Position numbers and translations under genes: made by a program. Below, one piece after another: positions 46,986 to 57,588 of a DNA stretch of 64,000 nt. Every line of letters begins with the position of its first letter. Position 1 is the first letter of the stretch. The stretch comes from Ischnura elegans (Eukaryota > Arthropoda > Insecta > Odonata > Coenagrionidae): assembly GCF_921293095.1 (NCBI RefSeq), contig NC_060253.1:95249073-95313072 (forward strand). The letters are read 5' to 3'. The notes below the pieces were generated by a model. It was given only the letters and a program-made list of their open reading frames with translations, made no database searches and was not told the origin of the DNA.

Positions 46986-47621
46986 AGTATTTCCTCGTCG
47001 CTACGTCGGGGACTGCACTCTCAGTGTTAATTTCAAAGCAATTATGTTTCGTATAAAATGCTATAATCTATTTACAATATTATTATTTAATTTTCTAAAC
47101 TTTATAAACAAAATTAAATTGTTAAACAAAAGGAAAATATAACTATACCAATTTTGCTTTCTATTTTCGCTAGGAATCATAATGTTTGCCTCGATATAAT
47201 GTTCATTGACAAAACTTCATCTTTTCAAAACAATAATTCATAGAATCTCATGGCTAGCCAAAGTTGTTTTTTCCTGGGCCTCCTACTTAGTGTTGCTTGG
47301 GCCGAGAATTTCCTCGTCGCTACGTCAGGGACGGCACTCTGAACGCTAATGTCAAAGCAATTATGTTTCGTATGAAATGCTTTAATCTATTTACAATATT
47401 ATTATTTAATTTTTTTAAACTTATAAACCAAGTGAAATTGTTTAACAAAAGGAAAATGTTACAATATCAATTATGCTTTCTCTTTTAGCTAAGAATCATT
47501 ATGTTTACCTTGTTATAATGTTCATTGACAAAACTTCATCTTTTTGCAAGAATTATTCATTGAAACTCATGGCTAAGCTAGGTTGTTTGTTCCATGGCTT
47601 CCGTCTTAGTTTTCTTGGGCA
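46986..47621 (+). repeat. Tandem duplication of about 315 bp inside the composite element
   Basis: TTTCCTCGTCGCTACGTC at about 46989 recurs at about 47307. Similarity continues through AAGCAATTATGTTTCGTAT, ATCTATTTACAATATTATTA and TAATGTTCATTGACAAAACT to the TTGGGC end of each unit. Roughly 15% divergence, so an old duplication. Confidence 0.88.
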
Positions 47622-48835
47622 CCTTCTCCGCTCCGCGTCCACGTAACTGCCGTGGTCATAGTCACCTTTGAGTAAATCCCAGTGTTAGTCTGTTTAGAAT
47701 TACACCAAGCAGCAATTCTAAGAAAATTTTAACACAATGCATTATCCGAATTCGTAGAATAATGCTTCCTCACCGTCGTGTGAATATTTCTCGTTGAATG
47801 AGCAACTGTAACTTGCCAGGAGATTCAGAGGTTTCACCGACTACCGTGAAGAACACATTGCATGGTCACTGTTACATGTCTTGTACCTCTAATTCGAAAA
47901 TATTCCTTTGCGCCTACGATAGTCAATGCAAAATTGCTGACGTTTATATAATTACCGATGACGCGACAGTTTACCATTGGGGTGAAATCAAGATTACTAC
48001 CCAACTAATTGTGTGATAGAAAATAATTTCTTTTTCCTGACCATTAGTTCAGTATTTACATGGTAAAAATCGTTTCATGATGAATAGGAGAATAGACAAT
48101 TTACCGTGAAGCGAAAATTTGTAATTCTCGTTTCTTTGTGTACTCAAATGCACAGATATTTTATTCATTGGGATTTTACTAACGTGAAGGGGTGAGTGAG
48201 GAAGAGAAAGGAGAAGGAATGCCAGGTTGGTTGTTTTGAGGTGAAGGGGTGGTAGTGTGTCGACTGCCAAGGATCAGGGAATACCCAGATCGTTAGGCCA
48301 GGTAAGAGTAGAAAACCTTTATCGCGAAAAAGGTTGGGAGTGCAAGGAGACAATTAGATACAATAGCCTGCTTTTTCTTTATCTTTCCATCGCTGCATGA
48401 GGGACAGGGAACCAAAGCCTTGTCAAAACGCCTCGCGGTGGCCCTCCCTTCATTCCAAGAAGGTCCAGCTCGGGTGGGTCATTAGGGTGGAGAGAAGTTC
48501 AATCAACTTTTGTGGGCGGGGGGAAGAAGGCGGTGAATGACGAATAAGGAAGCTTAGTGGGAAGGTATGGATGGATAGTCTCAATGGTCTCAATGTTTGG
48601 GTCAGTGAAACGCTACGGAAAGAAAAGGTGAGGGAAGTCCTCCCAGCTTGAAGGTATTTTTTTCACCCCAGAACATTCTTCCTTCAGTCCCTCACGTAGA
48701 GCTGGACGAAAGAAAATAGGCGCCTGTTTCTTCTTTCCTACCACCTATAACCCATACTTCTATTATTTTCTTGGATTTCCCAACAATCCAGGAGTAAAAC
48801 CTCGTCTGGTACACTCCCAATCACATTTAAGGCCG

Positions 48836-49037
48836 GGACACACATGACCGCACCGAGCCCGCGCCGACACACGGCCGAGTGTTGGACGTGATACGGCGAG
48901 AAAGGAAAACAATGCATTCAAACGCGTAGGGACACACACCACCGCACCGTGCCCGCACCGTCACCGTGCTTGGAGACCGCGCCGTCACCGACTAGTTCAG
49001 TTTACTTTTTGACGGTGACGGTGCGGGCTCGTGCAAC
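48836..49037 (+). promoter_or_regulatory. GC-rich repeat block before the MADF gene, probable Harbinger terminus
   Basis: GGCCGGGACACACATGACCG begins a GC-rich block in AT-rich surroundings, like a Harbinger terminal repeat after a TTTAA flank. CACCGCACCG and CCGTCACCG motifs repeat. GCCCGCACCGTCACCGT (48951-48967) and its exact inverse (49012-49028) form a 17-bp hairpin ending 9 nt before the MADF ATG. These could be binding sites for the element's own proteins. A matching right terminus was not found. Confidence 0.5.
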
Positions 49038-51874
49038 ATGGAGAGCGAGAAACTTATTGAAGAAGTGCGGAAATTCCCAGTTCTGTATGACCAAACTGTG
49101 GATAATTATCGGAATGTCGAGTACAAGGAAAGGGTGTGGAAAATGATTTCCGAGAAACTGAAAGTATCAGGTATGTCACATTTTTATATTCTTTCATTTC
49201 GTTATACAGAGTGTTTATTTACCGTGTATAGTGCATGTACAAGTTTGCAACAGTTTCTACATTGGTCAAACATCTCAGTACTTAATGAATAGGAATTCAC
49301 AACTCAAATCATCAATAAAAAATAAAACACAGTTATGTGCCCTTGCACAACCCAGATTATTCAATAGCCATTATTTCGACTTTAGTAATACCAAAATTTT
49401 AGAAAATGAATTAATTTTAGCGAAGCGGTTGATAAAAGAAATTATATATATTTCAAAAAAATGAAAATTGTTGTAATAAAAGATCGGATATTGATAATTT
49501 GAGTATAATTTATTTTTACTTTATTGATTTTCTCTGAATGTAACCATGGTCTACAAAATAATCATTGTTACCATAAACAAACAAACACCACAAATTAAGT
49601 CACGTTGAACTCCTGTGTATCCCTTTTCTCAATTACTTAATACTGAATTTGTCGTTTTATTTTATTATAAACTAAAAACAGTATTGTAACTTTATATATT
49701 TATGATTCCAAATTTTACTATCATATCATATTTAATTCATCCATATGTTTATCTCATTTTCTTTTTCATAACTAAGCCCTTTAGAAGATATACAATTATA
49801 TCGAAGCGTTGGCTAAATTTGGTTTTTATTTATTTCGACCTAAACTCCAAGAACTCACAAAAATATACATAAATAAGTTTAAGAAGAGGTCAAGAAAAAA
49901 TAAAAATTTAACAATAATAATTAACGCACTAACACAGTTGAATTTCCAAAGTTGAAAGTTGTAGTTCAAAATAATATCGCTACTTGTACGTTAAAGTCCA
50001 ATGTCATTTGGCGGTAAATCTTGGGCGTCTTATATTCCCAGTGCAGCCCTCACTTGCCACTCTACACTTCCAACTGGAGAGTTAAAGAAATCCTTGAGTT
50101 TTTCTCGAACAGCAAACGCTTCTCCTGTTGACCCTCCTCGTAGACGGGGTAGGTCTTGAAAATTGCAGGCCCTGCTAGGGAGGCTGGTGCTCTCAGTCCC
50201 ATCTTTGCTTTCATTTAATGCTGACATGTTAATTCCTTCATTATGTCGTATGAAATTGTGGAGGACGCAAGCAGCTAGTACTAAAGTCGTAATGTTTTCA
50301 GGATTTCCTTGCAACCGTCGGGAGAAAATGCGAAACTTCTGTACCAAAATTCCAAACGCATTTTCAGAAATCCTCCTAGCTCGGCTTAGACGGTAGTTAA
50401 ATATCCTTTTGTCATCTGTCAAACCTTTTCCAGGATAAGGTCTCATCATATATCTTTTAAGAGGAAAGGCTTCATCACCTACAATGACCATTGGCAGTTA
50501 GAAATTTGTTCCAGGTAGTGCTCCACCCCTTGGAACATTGAGCTGGCCATGCTCCAGAGCTCTTCCAAAATTCGAGTTTAAAAAAATACCTCCATCCGAG
50601 TTTTTCCCGTAAGCTCCGACGTCTACCACAATGAAGTTGTAGCATGGGTCAACTAAGGCTAGAAGTACAATGGAGTATGAGTGTTTGTAATTCCAGTATA
50701 GACTGCCTGATAACTTCGGAGCTTGAATAGGGTAGTTTCCTTCATCAAAGAAAACGAAAGGCATTGATTGCGATTCGTTACCCACCATTAGTGTAATCAT
50801 AATACACAAATTATTTGGTTTTTGAAATACCGGTTTAGACGAATGGCAAGGGTCAAATTTTATCCTCATTTGAAAAAGGCCAGATTGGCGCCCATGCGAT
50901 TCCACTCCACGTGACGTCACAGGGACCTAGTTTCTACACGAGAGGATAGGAGTTACACATCGTCTGAGGTTACCAATGCATGCATGAGGCACAGAGCTCA
51001 GGGAAACATGTCTTAATAATCACCTACTAAAACTGGCTAAGGTCGGAAAGTTTTCGTCGTTTGATAAGGTATTAATAAACCTTTTTTAAGCCAAGCGCTA
51101 CCTTTCAGCAAGGTACTCAGCTACCCGCTGGCAGCCTGCGACGTATCAGCGCTAAGCCTCGCCTCAAGGTCACCTCACCGGGCGGGAGGGGGAACCAGAA
51201 ATACGGCGTACGGAGATATTTCCCGGCATTCATACTTGAGCGTCGCGTTTTCGCGCGCTTGAAAATTTTCACTTTTCATTTAATCGCGAAAAATAGATAT
51301 TGTCATTTTAAAATCTTAAAGCGTGAAATACGTACTCCAGGAGTAATAATCTTTCGATTAAGGCAATAAAAAATAATAGGAAACCACCCTATTGTAACAT
51401 GCTTCCCATCCAAGGCTCCAATACAGTTGGGGAACTGCCACTTTTCCCAAAACTCAGATGCCACAGTGTTCCATTTTGCTTCATCTGGCACAGGCATGAC
51501 CTCCTTTTGAATAACGTCCACTATTGCTTTACATGTACTGTGAATGATAGCAGCTACAGTCGATCTGCCCAGCCTATAGCTGAATGAAATTGTCTTGAAA
51601 GTATCCCCAGTTGCAAGGAACCTGAAAAAAGATATTTTGATAGATTTTAACATAAAATTATTATTCTAAAAGAATATTTTTTTTAGGAGGGCCGGAAGAG
51701 TGCAGGAAAAGGTGGGCCTCGTTTCGAGATCAGTTCCGTCGAACTCTACAAAAGAGGAAGACAAAATCGGGACAAGCTGCTGCCAAAAAAAATAAGTACA
51801 AGTACGAAGACATTTTGGAATTTTTACTGCATATCAGAAAAAATATTTCAAACAACCATTACACACAAAATTAA
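49038..51874 (+). CDS. MADF-domain DNA-binding protein (2 exons), likely Harbinger accessory gene
   Basis: Exon 1 (49038-49170) ends at GTATGTC and exon 2 (51687-51874) follows a T-run and AG; they join in phase to 106 residues. The protein reads SEKLIEEVRKFPVLYDQTVD, YKERVWKMISEKLKVSG, then across the splice GPEECRKRWASFRDQFRRTL and YKYEDILEFLLHIRKN: a full MADF (Myb/SANT-like in Adf-1) fold with its conserved Trp, CRKRW and FL-HL positions. Such proteins partner Harbinger transposases in binding element ends (family knowledge). The frame is intact although the 2.5-kb intron contains an antisense transposase. It could instead be a domesticated host gene. Splicing is inferred. Confidence 0.75.
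50030..51621 (-). pseudogene. Harbinger (PIF/HARBI1-type) DDE transposase, split by a MITE
   Basis: Minus strand. 51621-51400 reads RFLATGDTFKTISFSYRLGR through FPNCIGALDGKHV (first catalytic Asp). After an insertion the frame resumes at about 50735 as IQAPKLSGSLYWNYKHSYSI, ALVDPCYNFIVVDVGAYGKN-SDGGIF (second Asp region), GDEAFPLKRYMMRPYP (catalytic Glu) and FGILVQKFRIFSRRLQ, and ends QVRAALGI. One in-frame stop (50498-50500) lies just before GDEAF. An acceptor TTTTTTCAG precedes RFLATG, so a first exon is expected upstream but was not found. Inactive. Confidence 0.9.
50735..51400 (-). mobile_element. Short TIR element (copy 2) inside the Harbinger transposase
   Basis: Same element as 13548-14417, opposite strand, without the Penelope palindrome. 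Ends AATAGGGTGGTTTCCT and, inverted, AATAGGGTAGTTTCC. It separates transposase residues GKHV from IQAPK. Confidence 0.8.
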
Positions 51875-52489
51875 AACTTTCATTCGAAAATAACAGACAA
51901 AGGGATCAGAAATAGAAAGCATTACGGCAAAAAATGGAAAAGAATGCAGCGTTCAAGATTTTTTGTTATAACTTCCACAAGAATGGGTTTAATCTAGCAA
52001 AGCGTGGTGAGAAATAAAGATAGTAGATGTATTTACCATTATCAATCAGAAAATTTGTAAATTCAGGCTAACTTTGAAAGATAATAGCAAAAAATGACGC
52101 GGCGCCGCTGCGGCGCCGAAAATCCAACGACGTAACTAAATTTGTAAATCCATATGAGGGTTAATTTGTTCGGCATTTAATTGCTTGTCGGCATTAATTT
52201 GTTGTCGGCATTTAATTATTTGTCGGCATTTATTTGTTGTCGGCATTAATTTATTGTCGGCATTAATTTGTTGACGGCATTAATTTGTTGTCAGCATTAA
52301 TTTGTTGTCGGAATTTAATTCTTTGTCGGCATTTATTTCATGTCGGCATTTAATTTGTGGTCGGCATTAATTTGTGGCAGGCATTTAATTTGTTGTCGGC
52401 ATTAAATTTTTTGTCGGAATTAATTTGTTGACGGCATTTAATTTGTTGTCGGCATTTAATTTGTTGTCGGCATTTTTTTGTTGTCGGCA

Positions 52490-53121
52490 TTTAATTTGTT
52501 GTCGGCATTAATTTGTTGTAGGCATTTAATTTGTTGTCGTAATTTAATTTGTTGTCGGCATTTAATTTGTTGTCGGCATAGATTTGTTGTCGCCATTCAT
52601 TTTTTGTCGGCATATAATTATTTGTCGGCATTCAATTGGTTGTCGGCATTTAATTTGTTGTAAGAATAATTTTGTTGTCGGCATTAATTTGTTGTCGGCA
52701 TTAATTTTTTGTCGTCATTTAATTTGTTGTCGGCATTAAATTTAATGTCGACATTTAATTTGTTGTTGGCATTAATTTGTTGTTGACATTTATTTGTTGT
52801 CGTCATTTAATTTGTTGTCGGCATTAATTTGTTGTAGGCATTTAATTTGTTGTCGTAATTTAATTTGTTGTCGGCATTTAATTTGTTGTCGGCATAGATT
52901 TGTTGTCGCCATTCATTTTTTGTCGGCATATAATTATTTGTCGGCATTCAATTGGTTGTCGGCATTTAATTTGTTGTAAGAATAATTTTGTTGTCGGCAT
53001 TAATTTGTTGTCGGCATTAATTTTTTGTCGTCATTTAATTTGTTGTCGGCATTTAATTTAATGTCGGCATTTAATTTGTTGTTGGCATTAATTTGTTGTT
53101 GATATTAATTTGTTGTCGTCA
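52490..53121 (+). repeat. 316-bp duplication within the array
   Basis: A variant-unit pattern including GCATAGATTTGTTGTCGCC, GCATATAATTATTTG and GTAAGAATAATTTTG is repeated with an exact offset of 316 bp (52490-52805 and 52806-53121), with a few base changes. Confidence 0.88.
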
Positions 53122-53520
53122 TTTAATTTGTTGTAGGCATTAATTTGTTGTAGGCATTAATTTGTTGTCGGCATTAATTTGTTGTCGGCATTAATTTGTT
53201 ATCGGCATTAATTTGTTGACGGCATTTATTTGTTGTCTGCATGTATTTGATGTAGTCATTTAATTTGATGCCGGCATTTAATTATTTGTCGGCATTTATT
53301 TTGTTGACGTCATTTAATTTGTTGTCGGCATTTAGTTTTTTTTCGGCATTTAATTTGTTGTCGTCATTTAATTTGTTGTCCGCATTTAATTATTTGTCGG
53401 CATTTAATTTATTGTCGGCATTAATTTGTTGTCGGCATTTCATTTGTGATCGGCATTAGTTTGTTGTCGGCATTTAATTTGTTGTCGGCATAAATTTGTT
53501 GTAGGCATTTAATTTGTTGT

Positions 53521-56500
53521 CGGCATTAAATTTGTTGCCGGCATTAATTTGTTGTAGGCATTAATTTGCTGTCGGATTTATTTTATTGTCGGCATTTAAT
53601 TTGTTGTTGGCATTAATTTGTTGTAGGCATTTAATTTGTTGTCGGCATTTAATTTGTTATCGGCATTTAATTTGTTGTCGGCATTAATTTGCTGTAGGCA
53701 TTAATTTGTGTTCGGCATTAATTTATTTTCGGCATTAATTTGTTGTCGGCATTAATTTGTACGTCATTTAATTTGTTGTCGTCATTTAATTTGTTGTCGT
53801 CATTTAATTTGTTGTCCGGCATTTAATTATTTGTCGGCATTTAATTTGTTGTCGGCATTAATTTGTTGTCGGCATTTAATTTGATGTCGGCATTAATTTG
53901 TTGTAGGCATTAATTTGCTGTCGTCATTTAATTTGTTGTCTTTATTTAATTTTTTGTCGTCATTTAATTTTTTGTCGTCATTTAATTTGTTGTCGGCATT
54001 AATTTGATGTTGACATTAATTTGTTATCGTCATTTATTTTGTTGACGGCATTTAATTATTTGTCGGCATTTAATTTATTGTCGGCATTAATTTGTTGTAG
54101 GCATTAATTTGCTGACGGCATAAATTTCTTGTCGGCATTTATTTGTTGTCCTCATTTAATTTGTTGTCGGCATTTAATTTAATGTCGGCATTTAATTTGT
54201 TGTTGGTATTATTTTGTTGTTGACATAAATTTGTTGTCGTCATTTAATTTGTGTTCGGCATTTAATTATTTGTCGACATTTAATTTGTTGTCGGCATTAA
54301 TTTTTTGTAGGCATTAATTTGCTGTCGGCATTTAATTTGTTGTCGGCATTAATTTGTTGTCGTTATTAATTTGTTGTCGGCATTTAATTAGTTGTCGGCA
54401 TTAATTTGTTGTCGGCATTTAATTTACTGCCGGCATTAATTTGTTGTAGGCTTTATTTTGTTGTCGGCATTTAATTTGTTGTCGGCATTTAATTTGTTGT
54501 CGGCATTAATTTGTTGTAGGCATTAATTTGCTGTCGTCGTTAATTTGTTGTCGGAATTAATTTGTTGTCGCCATTCATTTATTGTCGTCATTTAATTTGT
54601 TGACGGCATTTAATTTTATGTCGGCATTTAATTTGTTGTCGGCATAAATTTGTTGTTCACATTAATTTGTCGTCGTCATTTAATTTGTAGTAGGCATTTA
54701 ATTATTTGTCGGCTTTTAATTTGTTGTCGGCATTAATTTGCTGTAGGCATTAATATGCTGTCGGCATTAATTTCTTGTCGGCATCAATTTGTTGTCGTCA
54801 TTTAATTTGTTATTGGCATTTACTTTAATGTCGGAATTTAATTTGTTTCCGGCATTAATTTGTTCTTGACATTAATTTGTCGTCATTTAATTTGTTGTCG
54901 TCATTTAATTTGTTGTCGGCATTTAATTATTTTTCGGCATTTAATTTGTTGTCGGCATTAATTTGTTGAAGGCATTAATTTGTTGTAGGCATTTAATTTG
55001 TTGTCGGCATTTAATTTTTTGTCGGCATTTAATTTGTTGTCGTCATTTAATTTGCTTCTGCATTTAATTTAATGTCGGCATTTAATTTGTTGTCGGCGTT
55101 AATTTGTTGTTGACATTAATTTGTTGTCGTCATTTAATTTGTTGTTGGCATTTAATTATTTGTCGGCATTTAATTTGTTGTCGGCATTAATTTGTTGTAG
55201 GCATTAATTTGCTGTCGGCATTAATTTGTTGTCGGCATTAATTTGTTGTCGTCATTTAATTTGTTGTCGGCATTTAATTTAATGTCGACATTTAATTTGT
55301 TGTTGGCATTAATTTGTTGTTGACATTTATTTGTTGTCGACATTCAATTTGTTGTCGGCATTCAATTATTTGTCGGCATTTAATTTGTTGTCGGCATTAA
55401 TTTATTGTAGGCATTAATTTCCTGTCGGCATTAATTTGATGTCGGCATTAATTTGTTGTCGGCATTAATTTGTTGTCGGCATTTAATTTGTTGTCGGCAT
55501 TTAATTTGTTGTCGGCTTTTATTTGTTGTGGGCATTTAAAATATTGCCAGCATTTAATTTTTTGATGGCATTAAATTTGTTGTCGGCATTAATTTGTTGT
55601 CGTCATTTAATTTGTTGTTGGCATTCAATTTAATGTCGGCATTTAATTTGTTGTCGGCATTAATTTGTTGTAGACATTAATTTGTTGTCGGCATTTAATT
55701 TGTTGTAGGCATTAATTTCCTGTCGGCATTAATTTGTTGTCGGCATTAATTTGTTGTCGGCATTAATTTTTTGTCGGCATTAAATTTGTTGTCGTAATTT
55801 AATTTGCTGTCGGCATTAATTTCTTGTCGTCATTTAATTTGTTGTTGGCATTTAATTTTTTTGTCGGCTTTAATTTGTTGTCGGCATTTAATTTGTTGCC
55901 GGCATTAAATTTGTTGTCTTCATTTTATTTGCTGTCGGCATTAATTTGTTGTCGTCATTTAATTTGGTGTCGGCATTAATTTGTTGTCGGAATTAATTTG
56001 TTGTCGGCATTAATTTGTTGTCGGCATTTAATTTGTTGTGGGCATTAATTTGTTGTAGGCATTTAATTTGCTGTAGGCATTTAATTTGTTGTCGGCATTA
56101 AATTTGTTGTCGTCATTTTATTTGCTGTCGGCATTAATTTGTTGTCGTCATTTAATTTGGTGTCGGCATTAATTTGTTGTCGGCATTAATTTGTTGTCGG
56201 CATTTAATTTGTTGTGGGCATTAATTTGTTGTAGGCTTTTAATTTGCTGTCGGCATTAATTTGTTGTCGGCATTTAATTTGTTGTCGGTATTAATTATTG
56301 TTGACATTAATTTGTTGTCGGCATTAATTTGTTCGGAATAAAATTGCTTGTCGGCATTAATTTGGTGTCGGCATTTAATTATTTGTCGGCCTTTATTTGT
56401 TGTCGGCATTAATTTATTGTCGGCATTAATTTGTTGATGGCATTAATTTGTTGTCAGCATTAATTTGTTTTGGGCATTTAATTCCTTGTCGGCATTTATT

Positions 56501-57588
56501 TGATGTTGGCAATTAATTTGTGGTCGGCATTAATTTGTGTCCGGCATTTAATTTGTTGTCGGCATTAAATTTTTTTGTCGGCATTAATTTGTGTCCAGCT
56601 TTTAATTTCTTGTCGGCATTAATTTTTGTCCGGCATTTAATTTGTTGTCGACATTAAATTTTTTTGTTGGCATTAATTTGCTGTCGGCATTTAATTTGTT
56701 GTTGGCATTAATTGGTGTCGGCATAAAATTTGTTGTCGTCATTTAATTTGGTGTCGACATTAATTTGTTGTCGTCATTTAATTTGCTGTCGGCATTAATT
56801 TGTTGTCGGCATTTAATTTGTTGTCGGCATTAATTTGTTGTCGGCATTAATTTTTTGTAGGCATTAATTTGTTGTCGGCATTTAATTTCCTGTCGGCATT
56901 AATTTGTTGTCGGCATTAATTTGTGTTCGGCATTTAATTTGTTGTCGGCATTAATTTGTTGTTGACAATAATTTTCTTTCGGCATTATTTGTTCGGCATA
57001 TAATTTGTTTTCGGCATTAATTTGTTCGGCATTTAATTATTTGTCGGCATTTATTTGTTGTTGGCATTAATTTTTTGTCGGCATTAATTTGTTGACGGCA
57101 TTAATTTGTTTTCAGCATTAATTTGTTGTCGGCATTTAATTCGTTGTCGGCATTTAATTTTTGTTCCGCATAAATTTGCTGTCGGCATTTATTTGTTGTC
57201 GGCATTTAATTTGTTGTCGGCATTTATTTGTGTCCGGCATTTAATTTGTTGTCGGCATTGAATTTTTTTGTCGGCATTAATTTGTTGTCGGCATTTAATT
57301 TGTTGTCGGCATTAATTTGTGTCCGGTATTTAATTTGTTGTCGGCATTAAATTTTTATGTCGGCATTTATTTGTTGTCGGCATTAATTTATTGTCGGCAT
57401 TAATTTGTGTCCGGCATTTAATTTGTTGTCGGCATTTAATTTTTTTGTCGGCATTAATTTGTTGTCGGCATTTAATTTGTTTTCGGCATTAATTTGTTGT
57501 CGGCATAAAATTTGTTGTCGTCATTTAATTTGCTGTCGGCATTAATTTGTTGTCGTCATTTAATTTGTTGTCGGCATTAATTTGTTGT
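53521..57588 (+). repeat. Higher-order copy A of the array (about 4.07 kb)
   Basis: Begins with the rare variant TTTGTTGCCGGC. Landmarks (TTGTCTTTATTTAA at 53936, CGGAATAAAATTGCTTG at 56334, GTCCGGTATTTAATTTG at 57321) recur in copy B at offsets of 4068, then 4085 bp. Confidence 0.9.

Larger units (their letters stand above)
46760..52164. mobile_element. 5.4-kb TTAA-bounded composite element
   Basis: TTAA (46760-46763) then CCCTCATATGGATT; the right end has the exact inverse AATCCATATGAGGG followed by TTAA (52161-52164), the layout of piggyBac-type elements. Subterminal GTTACGTCGTTGGATTT next to a GGCGCCGCTGCGGCGC palindrome occurs at 46949-46985 and inverted at 52099-52136; on the left it is displaced inward by about 170 bp. 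The interior holds a 315-bp tandem duplication, a MADF gene and a Harbinger transposase; no piggyBac transposase is recognised. Confidence 0.8.

Noticed and set aside
52478-53459. Open frames of 60-64 residues rich in Leu, Cys and Arg-His
   Set aside because: They arise from the regular translation of minisatellite units and recur wherever the units stay in phase.
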